From assembly GCF_018555385.1 (NCBI RefSeq), contig NZ_JAFEJS010000001.1, positions 1 to 64,000 on the forward strand: a stretch of DNA of 64,000 nucleotides, read 5' to 3'. Under the pieces are notes generated by a model that saw only the letters and a program-made list of their open reading frames with translations, had not been told where the DNA came from and searched no databases. Within the stretch, counting starts at the first letter, position 1, and each line of letters starts with the position of its first letter. Origin of the DNA: Bifidobacterium santillanense. Its GTDB lineage: Bacteria > Actinomycetota > Actinomycetes > Actinomycetales > Bifidobacteriaceae. A program made the position numbers and the translations under genes. Shown here in pieces: positions 55,414-63,930 of this stretch.

Positions 55414-55626
55414 ATGAATTACGCGCAGATATCCCATTTCGGGCATGCGTGCAAGAACTACTTCGAGACAATCGGAGTCCGGGAGGGAGGGGCATTCGCG
55501 GAAATGACGGCCGCTCAGCTGACCGACGAGTATTCATGGGAGATAATGAAGCAGTATTTCCCCAACGCAACAGAAATGTTCGAAAAGATGGTTATGGAGG
55601 CACTGCATGGCCCTACCGTGGAGTAA
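55414..55626 (+). CDS. Small hypothetical protein
   Basis: 70-aa acidic protein (MNYAQISHFGHACKNYFETI...). GGGAG lies about nine bases before ATG 55414; ATG 55384 upstream in frame is also possible. Its end overlaps the start of the next ORF by 20 bases, indicating a coupled pair. No family recognised. CRISPR-adjacent position makes it of interest. Confidence 0.5.
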   Translation: MNYAQISHFGHACKNYFETIGVREGGAFAEMTAAQLTDEYSWEIMKQYFPNATEMFEKMVMEALHGPTVE

Positions 55627-55798
55627 CGGTTTCGAAGGCCTACTCAATCGCTATTCGGATGTATTTCATGAGCCGTACTTCCATTTCGGCGAGGACTATT
55701 CAATGGACGAGAAGGAACTGACTGCCGATATCAAACATTGGCTTGATGCCGGACAACCAAGGCCTTGGGACGATTCTCCAGACGGATCTCTCGTCTAA
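55607..55798 (+). CDS. Small hypothetical protein, coupled to the previous ORF
   Basis: 63-aa acidic protein (MALPWSNGFEGLLNRYSDVF...), rich in Asp, Glu and Trp. GGAGG just before ATG 55607 lies inside the preceding gene. No family recognised. Acidic, small, DNA-mimic-like composition is compatible with an inhibitor or antitoxin, but this is only a suggestion. Confidence 0.5.
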   Translation: MALPWSNGFEGLLNRYSDVFHEPYFHFGEDYSMDEKELTADIKHWLDAGQPRPWDDSPDGSLV

Positions 55799-55831
55799 CA
55801 TATTCTCAGCCATCCCGCATGTGGTGGTTTT

Positions 55832-55858
55832 GTGTTCCCGCCTACACGGGGATGATCA
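55832..55858 (+). repeat. Solitary degenerate CRISPR repeat
   Basis: GTGTTCCCGCCTACACGGGG followed by ATGATCA keeps the array 2 repeat with a one-base deletion and one stem change. No spacer partner is recognisable on either side. It marks a former extension or relic of array 2. Confidence 0.7.
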
Positions 55859-55996
55859 CAACGCATTGCTGATATCGTCGATCGATGCCCACACATACGC
55901 CGCATCATCGGCCACTGTCCCGATTGCGGCCACGAGATTAACGCCGCCCGAAATGAGACCATCCGCCGATGCAACCACTGGGGACTGTCCCATTAA
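55859..55996 (+). pseudogene. Possible zinc-ribbon ORF fragment cut by IS256
   Basis: An open frame from about 55855 to TAA 55994-55996 reads IIGHCPDCGHEINAARNETI, a zinc-ribbon-like Cys-x2-Cys pattern with a later Cys-x-His. It has no start and its last residues are encoded by the IS256 end, so it looks like an interrupted gene. Low confidence. Confidence 0.3.
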
Positions 55997-57426
55997 GTGT
56001 GCAACTGGTGGTTTGGTTATTGGTTCTCGCTGGCGGGCCAGCGGTCGGCGAAGGTGATGGCGAACGCGTTGAGCGCGGGTTTCCATCGTGCGGTCCATTT
56101 TATCTGGCCCTTGCCTGTCGGGTCCAATGACCTGGCGGTCAGATACAGGCACTTCAACGCGGCCCGCTCGTCGGGGAAGTGACCACGCGCCCTGATCGAA
56201 CGGCGGAACCTCGCGTTGAGGCTCTCGATCGCGTTCGCCCGGGCGGATCACCCGGGATCTCCACGTCGTAGTCGAGGAACGGGACGTACCGGTCCCACGC
56301 GCCCATCCACAATCCCCGAATGGCCGGATACTTGCTGTCCCACTTGGCGAGCATCTCGTCTCGCGCCCGTTCCGCGGCCTTCTCGTTGACGGCGGTGTAG
56401 ACGGGCTTCAGATCGCGTTTGAGCGCATCCCGGTCCTTCTTCGACGCGTACCTTAACGTGTTGCGCAGCAGATGGATGACGCAGGTCTGCACGACGGCGA
56501 GGGGCCAGGCCACCCCGACCGCGTCGGGGAGGCCCTTCAACCCATCGCAGACCAGGAAGAACACGTCCGCCACGCCCCGGTTCTTCAATTCGGTGAGCAC
56601 CGCGAGCCGGTACTTCGAGCCCTCGGCCGCGGGCGAGCCCCAGATGTCCAGCACGTCCCGGTCGCCCTCCAGGTCCACTCCGATGGCCGCGTAGAACGCG
56701 CGGTTGGCGACCTGCCCGTCACGCACCTTGACCACGATCGCGTCGATGAACACGTCCGCGTACACGGCATCCAGGGGACGTGACGCCCACTCGTTCATCT
56801 CCGAGACGACCCGCTCGGTGATCCGGCTTATGGTTTCCTTGGAGACGGACGCGCCGTAGATCTGACTGAAATGGGCGCTGATCTCGCCCGTGGTCAGGCC
56901 CTTGACGTACAGGGAGAGCACCACCTCGTCCACATCGCCCAGGCGGCGCTGCCGTTTTCTGACGGCGACGGGGTCGAACGAGCCGTCCCGGTCGCGCGGC
57001 ACCTCGATCGTGACCGGTCCGACCGCCTCCGTCGTCACGGTCTTGACGGTGGTGCCGTTGCGCGTGTTCGCGGCCCGGCCTTCCGCGCTTTTCTCGTGCT
57101 TTCCTCGGCCGAGGTGCTCGGTCATCTCCTCGTCGAGGGCGATCTCCGGCACGGTCTTGGTGAACTGCTTCAACAGGCCGTCGGGGCCGGTCAGGTCGAG
57201 TCCTTGCTCCTTGGCGCGGTGGATCATCTCCAACGCGAGTTCCCGCTCGGCCGTGGTTGATTCCGCGCCCTTGCGTTTACGGGGTTTCGCCGCGGCTTCC
57301 TTGCCGGCGGCAGTCTTCGCTGTCATGGTTTCCATTATCCCGGTCGGCATGCTCATCACAGGCTCCTTTCCCGCCGGCCTCACGACCGGCGATCAAAGCC
57401 AGTTACACACATTCCGAGACAGTCCC
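55981..57426 (-). mobile_element. IS256-family insertion sequence, inactive
   Basis: Bounded by imperfect inverted repeats: GGGACTGTCCCATTAAGTGT at the 55981 end, and GGGACTGTCTCGGAATGTGT read inwards from 57426. It carries one frameshifted transposase. No clear target-site duplication is visible at the ends. Inserted between array 2 relics and mini-CRISPR B. Confidence 0.8.
56017..57356 (-). pseudogene. IS256 transposase, frameshifted near the C-terminus
   Basis: Mutator-type transposase. From ATG 57356 (AAAGGAG upstream) it reads normally through the DDE region, with DVFIDAIVVKVRDGQ and FLVCDGLKGLPDA, to YDVEIPGDPP near 56245. There a small deletion shifts the frame, and the conserved NAIESLNARFRRSIRARGHF continues in another frame to TAA 56017-56019. 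The catalytic Glu region lies beyond the shift, so the product should be inactive. Confidence 0.85.
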
Positions 57427-57461
57427 TTCGTTTTGCCGTCGGGGAGTCTGTGGATGATGGG

Positions 57462-57533
57462 GTTGTCCTCATTTTTTGGGGATGACCCTATGAAAATGGA
57501 AGGGTGTGTAGTGTTCCTCATTCTAGTGGGGAT
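57462..57533 (+). ncRNA. Mini-CRISPR B: candidate crRNA-like regulator of the HicB-like locus
   Basis: R1 (57462-57489) has stem CCTCA/TGGGG and the same 8-base end ATGACCCT as mini-CRISPR A. The spacer (57490-57510) is again 21 nt, beginning ATGAAAATGGAAGGG. R2 (57511-57533) has stem CCTCAT, loop TCTA, GTGGGG, as in A. The spacer is complementary to 57543-57563 at 18 of 21 positions (mismatches 6, 15, 21), with AAC in the PAM position. The target ends one base before a strong -35 box. Same architecture as mini-CRISPR A with an unrelated spacer sequence. Confidence 0.7.
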
Positions 57534-57542
57534 AAAAAACAA

Positions 57543-57593
57543 AACACAACCTTCCATATTCATGTTGAAATTTGTGAATCCACTACGTACAAT
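57543..57593 (+). promoter_or_regulatory. Promoter of the HicB-like pair with embedded pseudo-protospacer
   Basis: TTGAAA (57565-57570) and TACAAT (57588-57593), exactly 17 bp apart, make a near-consensus sigma70 promoter. The mini-CRISPR B match (57543-57563) ends at the base before GTT (57564-57566), which is the PAM complement and overlaps the -35 box. The transcript would start near 57600, about 100 bases before the first HicB-like gene; that leader has no other clear ORF. Confidence 0.7.
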
Positions 57594-57698
57594 GAGATGG
57601 AACGCTACGTCTCATCGATTCGGATTCGCGCCTCACCTAACTGTGCATATGTGCTCCGGATGAAGATGGGACTGACCAATCCGGCAAGGAGGACGGAT

Positions 57699-57911
57699 AT
57701 GATGAGGTATCCCAACCACTACACCTATCGACTTCGATGGTCCGATGAGGACGGGGAATACGTCGGTACGTGCGAGGAATTCCCTGGACTGTCCTGGCTG
57801 GACGGGTCGTCCTCGGCCGCTCTGGCTGGCATCCGCAAGGTCGTGGACGAAATCGTCATCTTAGACCATATGCAAATCCGAAAGCCAACATTGCGCAGAT
57901 GGGAGGATTAG
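57699..57911 (+). CDS. HicB-like protein, short form
   Basis: 70-aa protein with the HicB partial RNase H-like fold: YRLRWSDEDGEYVGTCEEFP, then GLSWLDGSSSAALAGI and a helix. In HicAB modules this domain neutralises the HicA mRNA-interferase, but no HicA-sized gene lies beside it. The usual C-terminal DNA-binding domain is missing. AAGGAGG at 57686-57692 supports ATG 57699; ATG 57660 in frame lacks a site. Downstream of mini-CRISPR B and a strong promoter, so Cascade may control it. Confidence 0.75.
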   Translation: MMRYPNHYTYRLRWSDEDGEYVGTCEEFPGLSWLDGSSSAALAGIRKVVDEIVILDHMQIRKPTLRRWED

Positions 57912-57914
57912 CCG

Positions 57915-58382
57915 ATGAGGCTTGCATATCCAGCCGTTCTCATGCCGTTCGAGGACGAAAGCGACGGCTATGTCGTCCGTTTCCCCGACTTCGACAATGC
58001 CGTCACGGAAGGGCTCAATCTCGCCGATGCCCTGTATATGGCCCAGGACTTGGGCAACATTCTCGCGCTCGATGCTCTTGAAGCGGGCCAGGAGCTGCCC
58101 GAGGCGTCGTCATTGAACGATCTTCGGACCAAATCCGATGCGGACATCGTCACACTGGTTCTGCTGGATCCGACCGAGTATGCGAAGCGATTCGGAAACC
58201 ATATGGTGACCAAGGAGGTCGAGGTCCCCGCTTGGCTGGCGACGTGGTCGGACAAGTACGGCATCGACTATTCGGATGTGCTGTGTCGACGACTGGAGGC
58301 CATGGCGCGGAGATTCAGTGATGCTCTCACGGACGACACCGACGGTGAGGCCGACGACCACAAGGCAAGTGGCAGTGCCTGA
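57915..58382 (+). CDS. HicB-family antitoxin-like protein, long form
   Basis: 155-aa protein. An N-terminal HicB domain (about 1-65: AVLMPFEDESDGYVVRFPDF, then GLNLADALYMAQ) is followed by a linker. The C-terminal region (about 100-135, VEVPAWLATWSDKYGIDYSD) is likely a DNA-binding helix domain, as in antitoxins that autoregulate. It starts three bases after the short HicB-like gene. Two HicB-type genes in tandem without HicA is unusual; one may have diverged to another partner. It ends before 190 bases with no supported gene. Confidence 0.75.
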   Translation: MRLAYPAVLMPFEDESDGYVVRFPDFDNAVTEGLNLADALYMAQDLGNILALDALEAGQELPEASSLNDLRTKSDADIVTLVLLDPTEYAKRFGNHMVTKEVEVPAWLATWSDKYGIDYSDVLCRRLEAMARRFSDALTDDTDGEADDHKASGSA

Positions 58383-58522
58383 CAAAATTGTGCACCGGGT
58401 GCCGTTCGAGCGGGCACTGCCGCCGCATCGTCGAGGATGACGAACATACGGTAGATGATGACCGGCGCCGTACGAACGTCATCGAGCTGCGTGAGTCGTA
58501 AGTGTTATGCGGTGAGGTGGTC
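58383..58522. other. Short gap with possible coding remnant
   Basis: An open stretch encodes CTGCRSSGHCRRIVEDDEHT and then TNVIELRES before TAA at 58498-58500, but it has no start codon and no family. It may be the tail of a lost gene. Confidence 0.25.
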
Positions 58523-58562
58523 GGGATGGCAGCCGGAGAATCATTGCTCCGGCCGCCATCCC
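58523..58562. terminator. Terminator hairpin between HicB-like pair and mutarotase gene
   Basis: GGGATGGCAGCCGGA and TCCGGCCGCCATCCC pair with one mismatch around a 10-base loop, just before the 3' end of the minus-strand mutarotase gene. Confidence 0.7.
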
Positions 58563-58576
58563 GAACCAGGTCTCGC

Positions 58577-59509
58577 TCACTCCTCCACGGAGAGCACCTG
58601 ACCCAGCGTGTGCGATTCTCCGGGGGAGAGGGTGATCAGGCGATCGCGGTTCGCGGCGGCCTCGACGCAGACGAAGCCGCGCCACTCGCCGTCCTCGAGG
58701 TCGCCGATCGCATTGCCCGCCTCCTCGCCGGGGTTCCACACGACCACCGCCTTCGCGCCGGGCGTGGCGACACGGATCGTGCGGTCCAGCGCATCGTCGC
58801 GCACGCGCAGACCGTCGTCGTTCCCGCGGTCATCCCCGGCGCTCGCGTCATCGGCCGAATCGCCGGTCAGATAGATGCGGTCCACCATCGAGCCGTCGAA
58901 TCCGATCGGCCCGTCCTGCACACGCACCGGGAACCCGGGCAGCGTCGTATCCAGATACTCCGCGCCGTCAAGTCCGAGCACCTGTGCGCGCGCCACGTCG
59001 CCTACGTGCAGGTACGTGTGCAGGGCGGCCTCGTAGGAGAACGGCTCGTCGCCGTCGTTCGTGACGGTGAGCGCCATCGACAGCGAGTCGCCGACCGTCA
59101 CATCGTACGTGGCGTGGAACCGCGGTTCGGGATTGCCGACGAACTGCGCGAGGATCGACGGGTCGATCTCGGAGGAGTCCATCGTGTAGCGCACGTGCGC
59201 GTCGTCGGACGATGCGGGGTCCGGCGTCCAGAAGCGTGTGCGTCCGAACCCGTGCTTCGGCTTCTTCGCGGGGGTGTCCTCGCCGGCCTCGGCGAGTGTC
59301 GGATCGTAGCCGGAGTTGAACCAGGGGAAGATGATCGGCACGCCGCCCCGGATGGCCTTGCCTTCCTGCAGATAGATCGTCCTCGGCTTCCAGACCACGT
59401 CCGGCATGCCGGACGGCGCCCAACGCAGCACGTGCGCGCCGTAGTCGCTGATCGATGCCGCGCCGTCCTCGTTGACGATGTCGCGGATCGCGAATGATGG
59501 TGTACCCAT
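58577..59509 (-). CDS. D-hexose-6-phosphate mutarotase (YeaD-like aldose 1-epimerase)
   Basis: 310-aa aldose epimerase-family protein, interconverting alpha and beta anomers of hexose phosphates. GGVPIIFPWF, KHGFGRTRFW and the AALHTYLHVGDV segment (catalytic His) match the YeaD branch. GGAGG precedes ATG 59509 on the minus strand; an in-frame extension to 59572 has no site. An Asp/Gly-rich insertion (about 215-235) is seen. Divergent from holA. Confidence 0.9.
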   Translation of the reverse strand: MGTPSFAIRDIVNEDGAASISDYGAHVLRWAPSGMPDVVWKPRTIYLQEGKAIRGGVPIIFPWFNSGYDPTLAEAGEDTPAKKPKHGFGRTRFWTPDPASSDDAHVRYTMDSSEIDPSILAQFVGNPEPRFHATYDVTVGDSLSMALTVTNDGDEPFSYEAALHTYLHVGDVARAQVLGLDGAEYLDTTLPGFPVRVQDGPIGFDGSMVDRIYLTGDSADDASAGDDRGNDDGLRVRDDALDRTIRVATPGAKAVVVWNPGEEAGNAIGDLEDGEWRGFVCVEAAANRDRLITLSPGESHTLGQVLSVEE

Positions 59510-59592
59510 GGATCCTCCAAACTTCCTGGTTGATGAGTGCGCCGTACAATTATGCGCCGTACGTCGGCGCATTGTCCAACGGGTGTGGGGTG

Positions 59593-60567
59593 ATGGGAGT
59601 CATGGCAAAACAGGCAGGGAACTCGGCGTTCCGCGTGGTGTTCGGCGGTGACGCGTACTTGAACGAACGAACCGCACGGGAGCTGTGCGACAAGGCGCTG
59701 AAGGACCGTCCGGATGCGGAGCTCATCGAACTGGACGCGGCCTCGGCCGACAGGTACGCCTTCGACGAGGCCGTCAGCCCGTCGCTGCTCGCCGAAACCG
59801 CCGTCGTGCGCGTGGACAACCTGCAGTCCGCCGACGAGAAGCTCGGCGAGGCCATGGTCGCATACGTGAGGGAGTCGAAGGACGACCCCAACGCCAGCAT
59901 CGTCATCTGCCGCCACGAGGGAGGCAGCAAGGGAAAGCGACTGGCCGACCAGCTGTTCCGGGCCGGAGCGGTCAAGGAGGAGGTTCCGGATCTCAAGAAG
60001 CCGGAGGCCAAGCTCAACTTCGTGATCTCCCGCTTCGAACGTATGGGACGCCGCGTCGAACCGCTCGCCGCGCAGCAGCTGGTCGACGTGCTCGGCGAAC
60101 GCACGGGCGAACTCGATGCGATGTGCCGCCAGCTGTGCTTCGACTTCGACGACGATCCGATCGGACTGAACCGGGTCAACCAGTACCTGACCGCCAACGC
60201 GCAGGTCACCGGGTTCGCCGTCGCCGACGCGGCCATGGAGGGGCGGACCGCCGACGCGATCGTCATGATGCGCTCCGCCGTCGAACAGGGCACGGCGCCG
60301 ATCGCCCTGATCGGCGCGCTCGCGGCCAAACTGCGGAACGTGGCCAAGGCGTCCGCCGTCAAGACCGGCGCGATCTCCGCGTCCGAGGCCGGCATGCCGA
60401 GCTGGATGCTCAAACGCGTACGCCTCGGCGGATGGACGTCGCAGGGGCTGTCGAACTGCATCCGGACCCTCGCCTGGGCCGACGAGCAGAGCAAATCGAA
60501 CGGCGGCGACCCGATGTACGCGCTCGAACGCAGCATCGAGACGATCGCCGCGAAGGGCCGTCGCTGA
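59593..60567 (+). CDS. holA: DNA polymerase III subunit delta
   Basis: 324-aa clamp-loader delta subunit. The N-terminal FGGDAYLNERTARE, the central RRVEPLAAQQLVDVLGERTG and the C-terminal helical collar (IGALAAKLRNVAKA) are typical. Starts at ATG 59593 or 59602 are both possible (GGGAG precedes the latter closely). In many bacteria holA directly follows comEC; here about 24 kb of CRISPR and accessory DNA lies between them, although the core genes on both sides are conserved. Confidence 0.9.
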   Translation: MGVMAKQAGNSAFRVVFGGDAYLNERTARELCDKALKDRPDAELIELDAASADRYAFDEAVSPSLLAETAVVRVDNLQSADEKLGEAMVAYVRESKDDPNASIVICRHEGGSKGKRLADQLFRAGAVKEEVPDLKKPEAKLNFVISRFERMGRRVEPLAAQQLVDVLGERTGELDAMCRQLCFDFDDDPIGLNRVNQYLTANAQVTGFAVADAAMEGRTADAIVMMRSAVEQGTAPIALIGALAAKLRNVAKASAVKTGAISASEAGMPSWMLKRVRLGGWTSQGLSNCIRTLAWADEQSKSNGGDPMYALERSIETIAAKGRR

Positions 60568-60612
60568 CGAAGGACGACGGCGGACACGAACGAAAGCGAG
60601 GAGGAGAACGAC

Positions 60613-61209
60613 ATGAACGACACGACGGACGAGACGCGTACGTGGCGGATCGAGGTACCCACGGGGGAGGACATGCACGCGTTGGGCCGCCGCGTCGCGC
60701 ATCTCGTGCGCGGCGGTGACGTGCTGCTGCTGTCCGGGCCGCTGGGCGCGGGCAAGACCACGTTCGCGCAGGGATTCGGCGAGGGACTCGGCATCGGCGA
60801 ACCGATCGTCTCGCCCACGTTCACCATCGCCCGCGAACTCGACGGCCGATTCGCCGACGGGAGCCCCGCTCATCTCGTGCACGTGGACGCCTACCGTCTC
60901 GGCGGATCCGACTATGCGCCCGGTCAGGCCGCCGTCGACAGGCTCCTCGACGAACTGGAATCGCTGGGGCTCGACGAGGAGCTCGAGGACACGAGTGACG
61001 ACACCGTCGTGCTCATGGAATGGGGCGAGCAGATGGTCGCCGCCCTCGCGCCCGAACGCCTCGAGATCCACATCGAGCGTCCGATCGACGTCGACGCCTC
61101 GGGAAGTCCGGCCGCGGCCCCAGATCCGGACGCCGAACTCACCGGCGACGGCACGCGCATCGTCACCCTCGTGCCGGTCGGCCCGCGCTGGGAGGGCTTC
61201 GCGCTGTAG
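60613..61209 (+). CDS. tsaE: tRNA t6A synthesis ATPase TsaE
   Basis: 198-aa P-loop ATPase required with TsaB, TsaC and TsaD for threonylcarbamoyl-adenosine at position 37 of ANN-reading tRNAs. Walker A SGPLGAGKTTFAQG, VSPTFTIARE and LMEWGE are family marks. GAGGAGGAG precedes the ATG. A 40-residue Pro/Asp-rich C-terminal extension is present. TsaB and TsaD are encoded just downstream. Confidence 0.95.
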   Translation: MNDTTDETRTWRIEVPTGEDMHALGRRVAHLVRGGDVLLLSGPLGAGKTTFAQGFGEGLGIGEPIVSPTFTIARELDGRFADGSPAHLVHVDAYRLGGSDYAPGQAAVDRLLDELESLGLDEELEDTSDDTVVLMEWGEQMVAALAPERLEIHIERPIDVDASGSPAAAPDPDAELTGDGTRIVTLVPVGPRWEGFAL

Positions 61210-61340
61210 ACGATCCCTCCCGCTCCGGCCGTGGCATGCGCCAGTGGCGTTCGGTGTACACTCGCTAGAGGTCTAACGTGAGATTGACGGCGGGGCACGG
61301 GGTCGGACCGGTCCGCCCGCCGAGAGGTTCGGGAGGTTCC

Positions 61341-62237
61341 ATGGGCTGCACATTGGTGATCGACACGTCATACGGTTCGACCGTCGGCGTACTGGGGCAT
61401 GAGCCGATCGTCGAGACCGACTCGCGCACCCACGTGGAGCGTCTCCAAGTCAACATCGCCCGCGCCGTCTCCGATGCCGGATTCACGCCCGCCGACATCG
61501 AGACCATCGTCGTCGGCACCGGACCCGCACCGTTCACGGGCCTCAGAGCGGGCATCGTCACCGCCAAGGCGCTCGCCTTCGCCGCCGGCGCGAAGCTCAT
61601 CGGTCAGGACATCCTCGAACCGCAGGCCGACCTTCTGTCCGGGATCATGACCGGCAACGGCGCGTTCGACGGTCTGGAGCTCCTCGCCGACGTGCCGCGC
61701 ATCACGCCGGCGGGAGACGCCGTCACCCCCGACGACGCCCGTGAGATCGACCGCCACGTCACCCTGTGCGTCAACGATGCGAGACGCAGACAGCTGTACT
61801 TCACGCTCATCCACGGCACCACGTCCAACCCCGACGACGTGGCCGCGGCCGACCGCTGGATCGCCATGGACATCGACTATCCGGACGCCATCGTCGCCCG
61901 CGTCAACACCGCCCTCGCCGCACACGCCGCGGAACTGCCGGACGACGGGCGCTACATCGTGGATGTGATCGGCCACGGCGCCGCGAAATACGCCGCCCAC
62001 TGGGAGGGATTCGGCGACGCTCTGGGCACCGTCGTGGACGGTTCGCTGCTCGATTGCGGCAGAGAGGGGCTCGCCATGTTCGCCGGTTGCGCGCTCGGAC
62101 GCGAGACCCGCGGAGACAAGCCGCTGCCCGTCGAACCGCTCTACCTGCGCCGACCCGACGCGGAGGTGCCCGCGCCCCTCAAGCACGTCCTCGGCCACGA
62201 GGGCGCCACGCGCGGCGACGCGAAGGCACGACGATGA
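61341..62237 (+). CDS. tsaB: tRNA t6A synthesis protein TsaB
   Basis: 298-aa TsaB, the inactive paralogue of TsaD that scaffolds the t6A complex. VIDTSYGSTVGVL, VVGTGPAPFTGLRAGIVTAK and the actin-like fold are visible. GGGAGG at 61331-61336 precedes ATG 61341; the frame opens from 61278 but without a site. It overlaps rimI by four bases. Confidence 0.93.
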   Translation: MGCTLVIDTSYGSTVGVLGHEPIVETDSRTHVERLQVNIARAVSDAGFTPADIETIVVGTGPAPFTGLRAGIVTAKALAFAAGAKLIGQDILEPQADLLSGIMTGNGAFDGLELLADVPRITPAGDAVTPDDAREIDRHVTLCVNDARRRQLYFTLIHGTTSNPDDVAAADRWIAMDIDYPDAIVARVNTALAAHAAELPDDGRYIVDVIGHGAAKYAAHWEGFGDALGTVVDGSLLDCGREGLAMFAGCALGRETRGDKPLPVEPLYLRRPDAEVPAPLKHVLGHEGATRGDAKARR

Positions 62238-62869
62238 CGGGGACGAACGCCACGCGCAGCGGGACGCCGGAGGAACGGCCCGCGCCCCTTACGGACGGTC
62301 TGCGCATCATCGGCATCGATGCGATCGATCGCGATGCGGTCGTCGACGCCATCGCCAGGCTCGAGAGGGAGCTCTTCGGACGCGGCGCATGGAGCGCGAA
62401 CATGGTGCGTGAGGAACTCGATGCGCCCGCCCGCACGTACTACGCGTGCATCGACCGGAACGGCGACGACGGCGACGACATCGTCGGATACGCGGGATTC
62501 TGGTACGACGGCGACGACGCGGAGCTCATGACCATCGGCGTCGCCGAGTCGCATCGACGTCGCGGCATCGCGGCGCACCTGCTCGCGACGCTCGTCGACG
62601 AGGCCAAACGGCAGGGGGCCGCGCGCATGCTGCTCGAGGTGCGCGTCGACAACGATCCCGCGCTCGCGCTGTACGAACGCTTCGGCTTCGCCAGACTCGG
62701 ACTGCGAAAGCGCTATTACCAGCCCGAGGGCATCGACGCCTACACGATGGCGCTTGATCTGGAGCCGCGCGTGGTCGGCTTCCGGTCGCCGTCCGAGACG
62801 GACGAGACGGACGCGAGCGGTCAACAGGAACTTCAGGAACGCAACGAACGGAAAGAGGACAACCGATGA
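62234..62869 (+). CDS. rimI: Ribosomal protein S18 alanine N-acetyltransferase RimI-like
   Basis: 211-aa GNAT acetyltransferase. The acetyl-CoA motif ESHRRRGIAAHLL and the RimI-type LEVRVDNDPALALYERFGF are clear. N-terminal (about 30 residues) and C-terminal (about 35 residues) polar extensions flank the core. It starts inside the tsaB stop and ends inside the tsaD start (ATGA overlaps both sides), so tsaB-rimI-tsaD is one coupled operon. Confidence 0.92.
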   Translation: MTGTNATRSGTPEERPAPLTDGLRIIGIDAIDRDAVVDAIARLERELFGRGAWSANMVREELDAPARTYYACIDRNGDDGDDIVGYAGFWYDGDDAELMTIGVAESHRRRGIAAHLLATLVDEAKRQGAARMLLEVRVDNDPALALYERFGFARLGLRKRYYQPEGIDAYTMALDLEPRVVGFRSPSETDETDASGQQELQERNERKEDNR

Positions 62870-63909
62870 GCGAACCCGTGGTGCTGGGCATCGAATCGAC
62901 CTGCGACGAGACGGCTGCGGCCGTCGTGCGGGGACGCACGCTGATCTCCAACGTGGTCGCCTCCTCGATGGAGGAGCACGCGCGATACGGCGGCGTCATC
63001 CCCGAGATCGCCTCGCGCGCGCACGCCGAGGCATTCGTGCCGTGCGTCTCCAAGGCGCTCGCCGATGCGAACATGACGTTGTCCGACGTGGATGCGATCG
63101 CCGTGTCCGCCGGTCCGGGACTGGCCGGCTGCCTCGCCGTCGGCGTCTCCGGCGCCAAGGCCCTCGCATGGGCCTCCGGCAAGCCGCTCTACGGCATCAA
63201 CCACGTGATCGGGCACATCGCCGTCACCCAGCTGCAGTTCGGCCCGTTCCCGGCCGATACGCTCGCCCTGATCGTCTCCGGCGGGCATACGTCGCTGCTG
63301 CATGTCGAGGATGTGGCGCGTCACATCGACGTGGTCGGCACCACGCTCGACGACGCGGCGGGGGAGTGCTTCGACAAGGTCGCGCGACTGCTCGGGTTCC
63401 CGTATCCGGGCGGTCCGCACATCGACCGTCACGCCCAGCATGGCAATCCGCACGCCATCAAGGTGCCGCAGGGCCTGACCCAGGGGCAGGCAGGCGCCAA
63501 GCATCCGTACGATTTCAGCTTCTCCGGAGTCAAGACCGCCGTCGCCCGGTGGGTGGAGGGCGAACAGGCGGCCGGACGCGAGATCCCGGTCGACGACGTG
63601 TGCGCGTCGCTCGCCGACTCCGTGGCGACCGTGCTCGCGAAGAAGGCCATGCGCGGCTGCCGCCAGTACGATTCGAACACGCTGATCGTCGGCGGCGGGT
63701 TCTCCGCGAACTCCCAGCTGCGCGCCAAACTGCTCGAGTTCGGCAGGTCCAACGGCGTCGAGGTGCGCATCCCCGAATTGAAGCTGTGCACCGACAACGG
63801 CGCGATGGTCGCCATGCTCGGCGTGAATCTCGTCGAGGCCGGGGTCGCCCCGAGCGCCCCCGACTTCGCAATCGATTCGGCGATGCCCCTGACCAAGGTG
63901 TCGATGTAG
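62866..63909 (+). CDS. tsaD: tRNA N6-adenosine threonylcarbamoyltransferase TsaD
   Basis: 347-aa catalytic subunit for t6A synthesis. GIESTCDETAAAVV opens the ASKHA fold; the metal-binding HVIGH, VSGGHTSLL and the late VGGGFSANSQLR with CTDNGAMVA are intact. Coupled to rimI by ATGA overlap; followed by a terminator. Confidence 0.97.
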   Translation: MSEPVVLGIESTCDETAAAVVRGRTLISNVVASSMEEHARYGGVIPEIASRAHAEAFVPCVSKALADANMTLSDVDAIAVSAGPGLAGCLAVGVSGAKALAWASGKPLYGINHVIGHIAVTQLQFGPFPADTLALIVSGGHTSLLHVEDVARHIDVVGTTLDDAAGECFDKVARLLGFPYPGGPHIDRHAQHGNPHAIKVPQGLTQGQAGAKHPYDFSFSGVKTAVARWVEGEQAAGREIPVDDVCASLADSVATVLAKKAMRGCRQYDSNTLIVGGGFSANSQLRAKLLEFGRSNGVEVRIPELKLCTDNGAMVAMLGVNLVEAGVAPSAPDFAIDSAMPLTKVSM

Positions 63910-63930
63910 CCGATCGTTTCCGAAGGAGGA

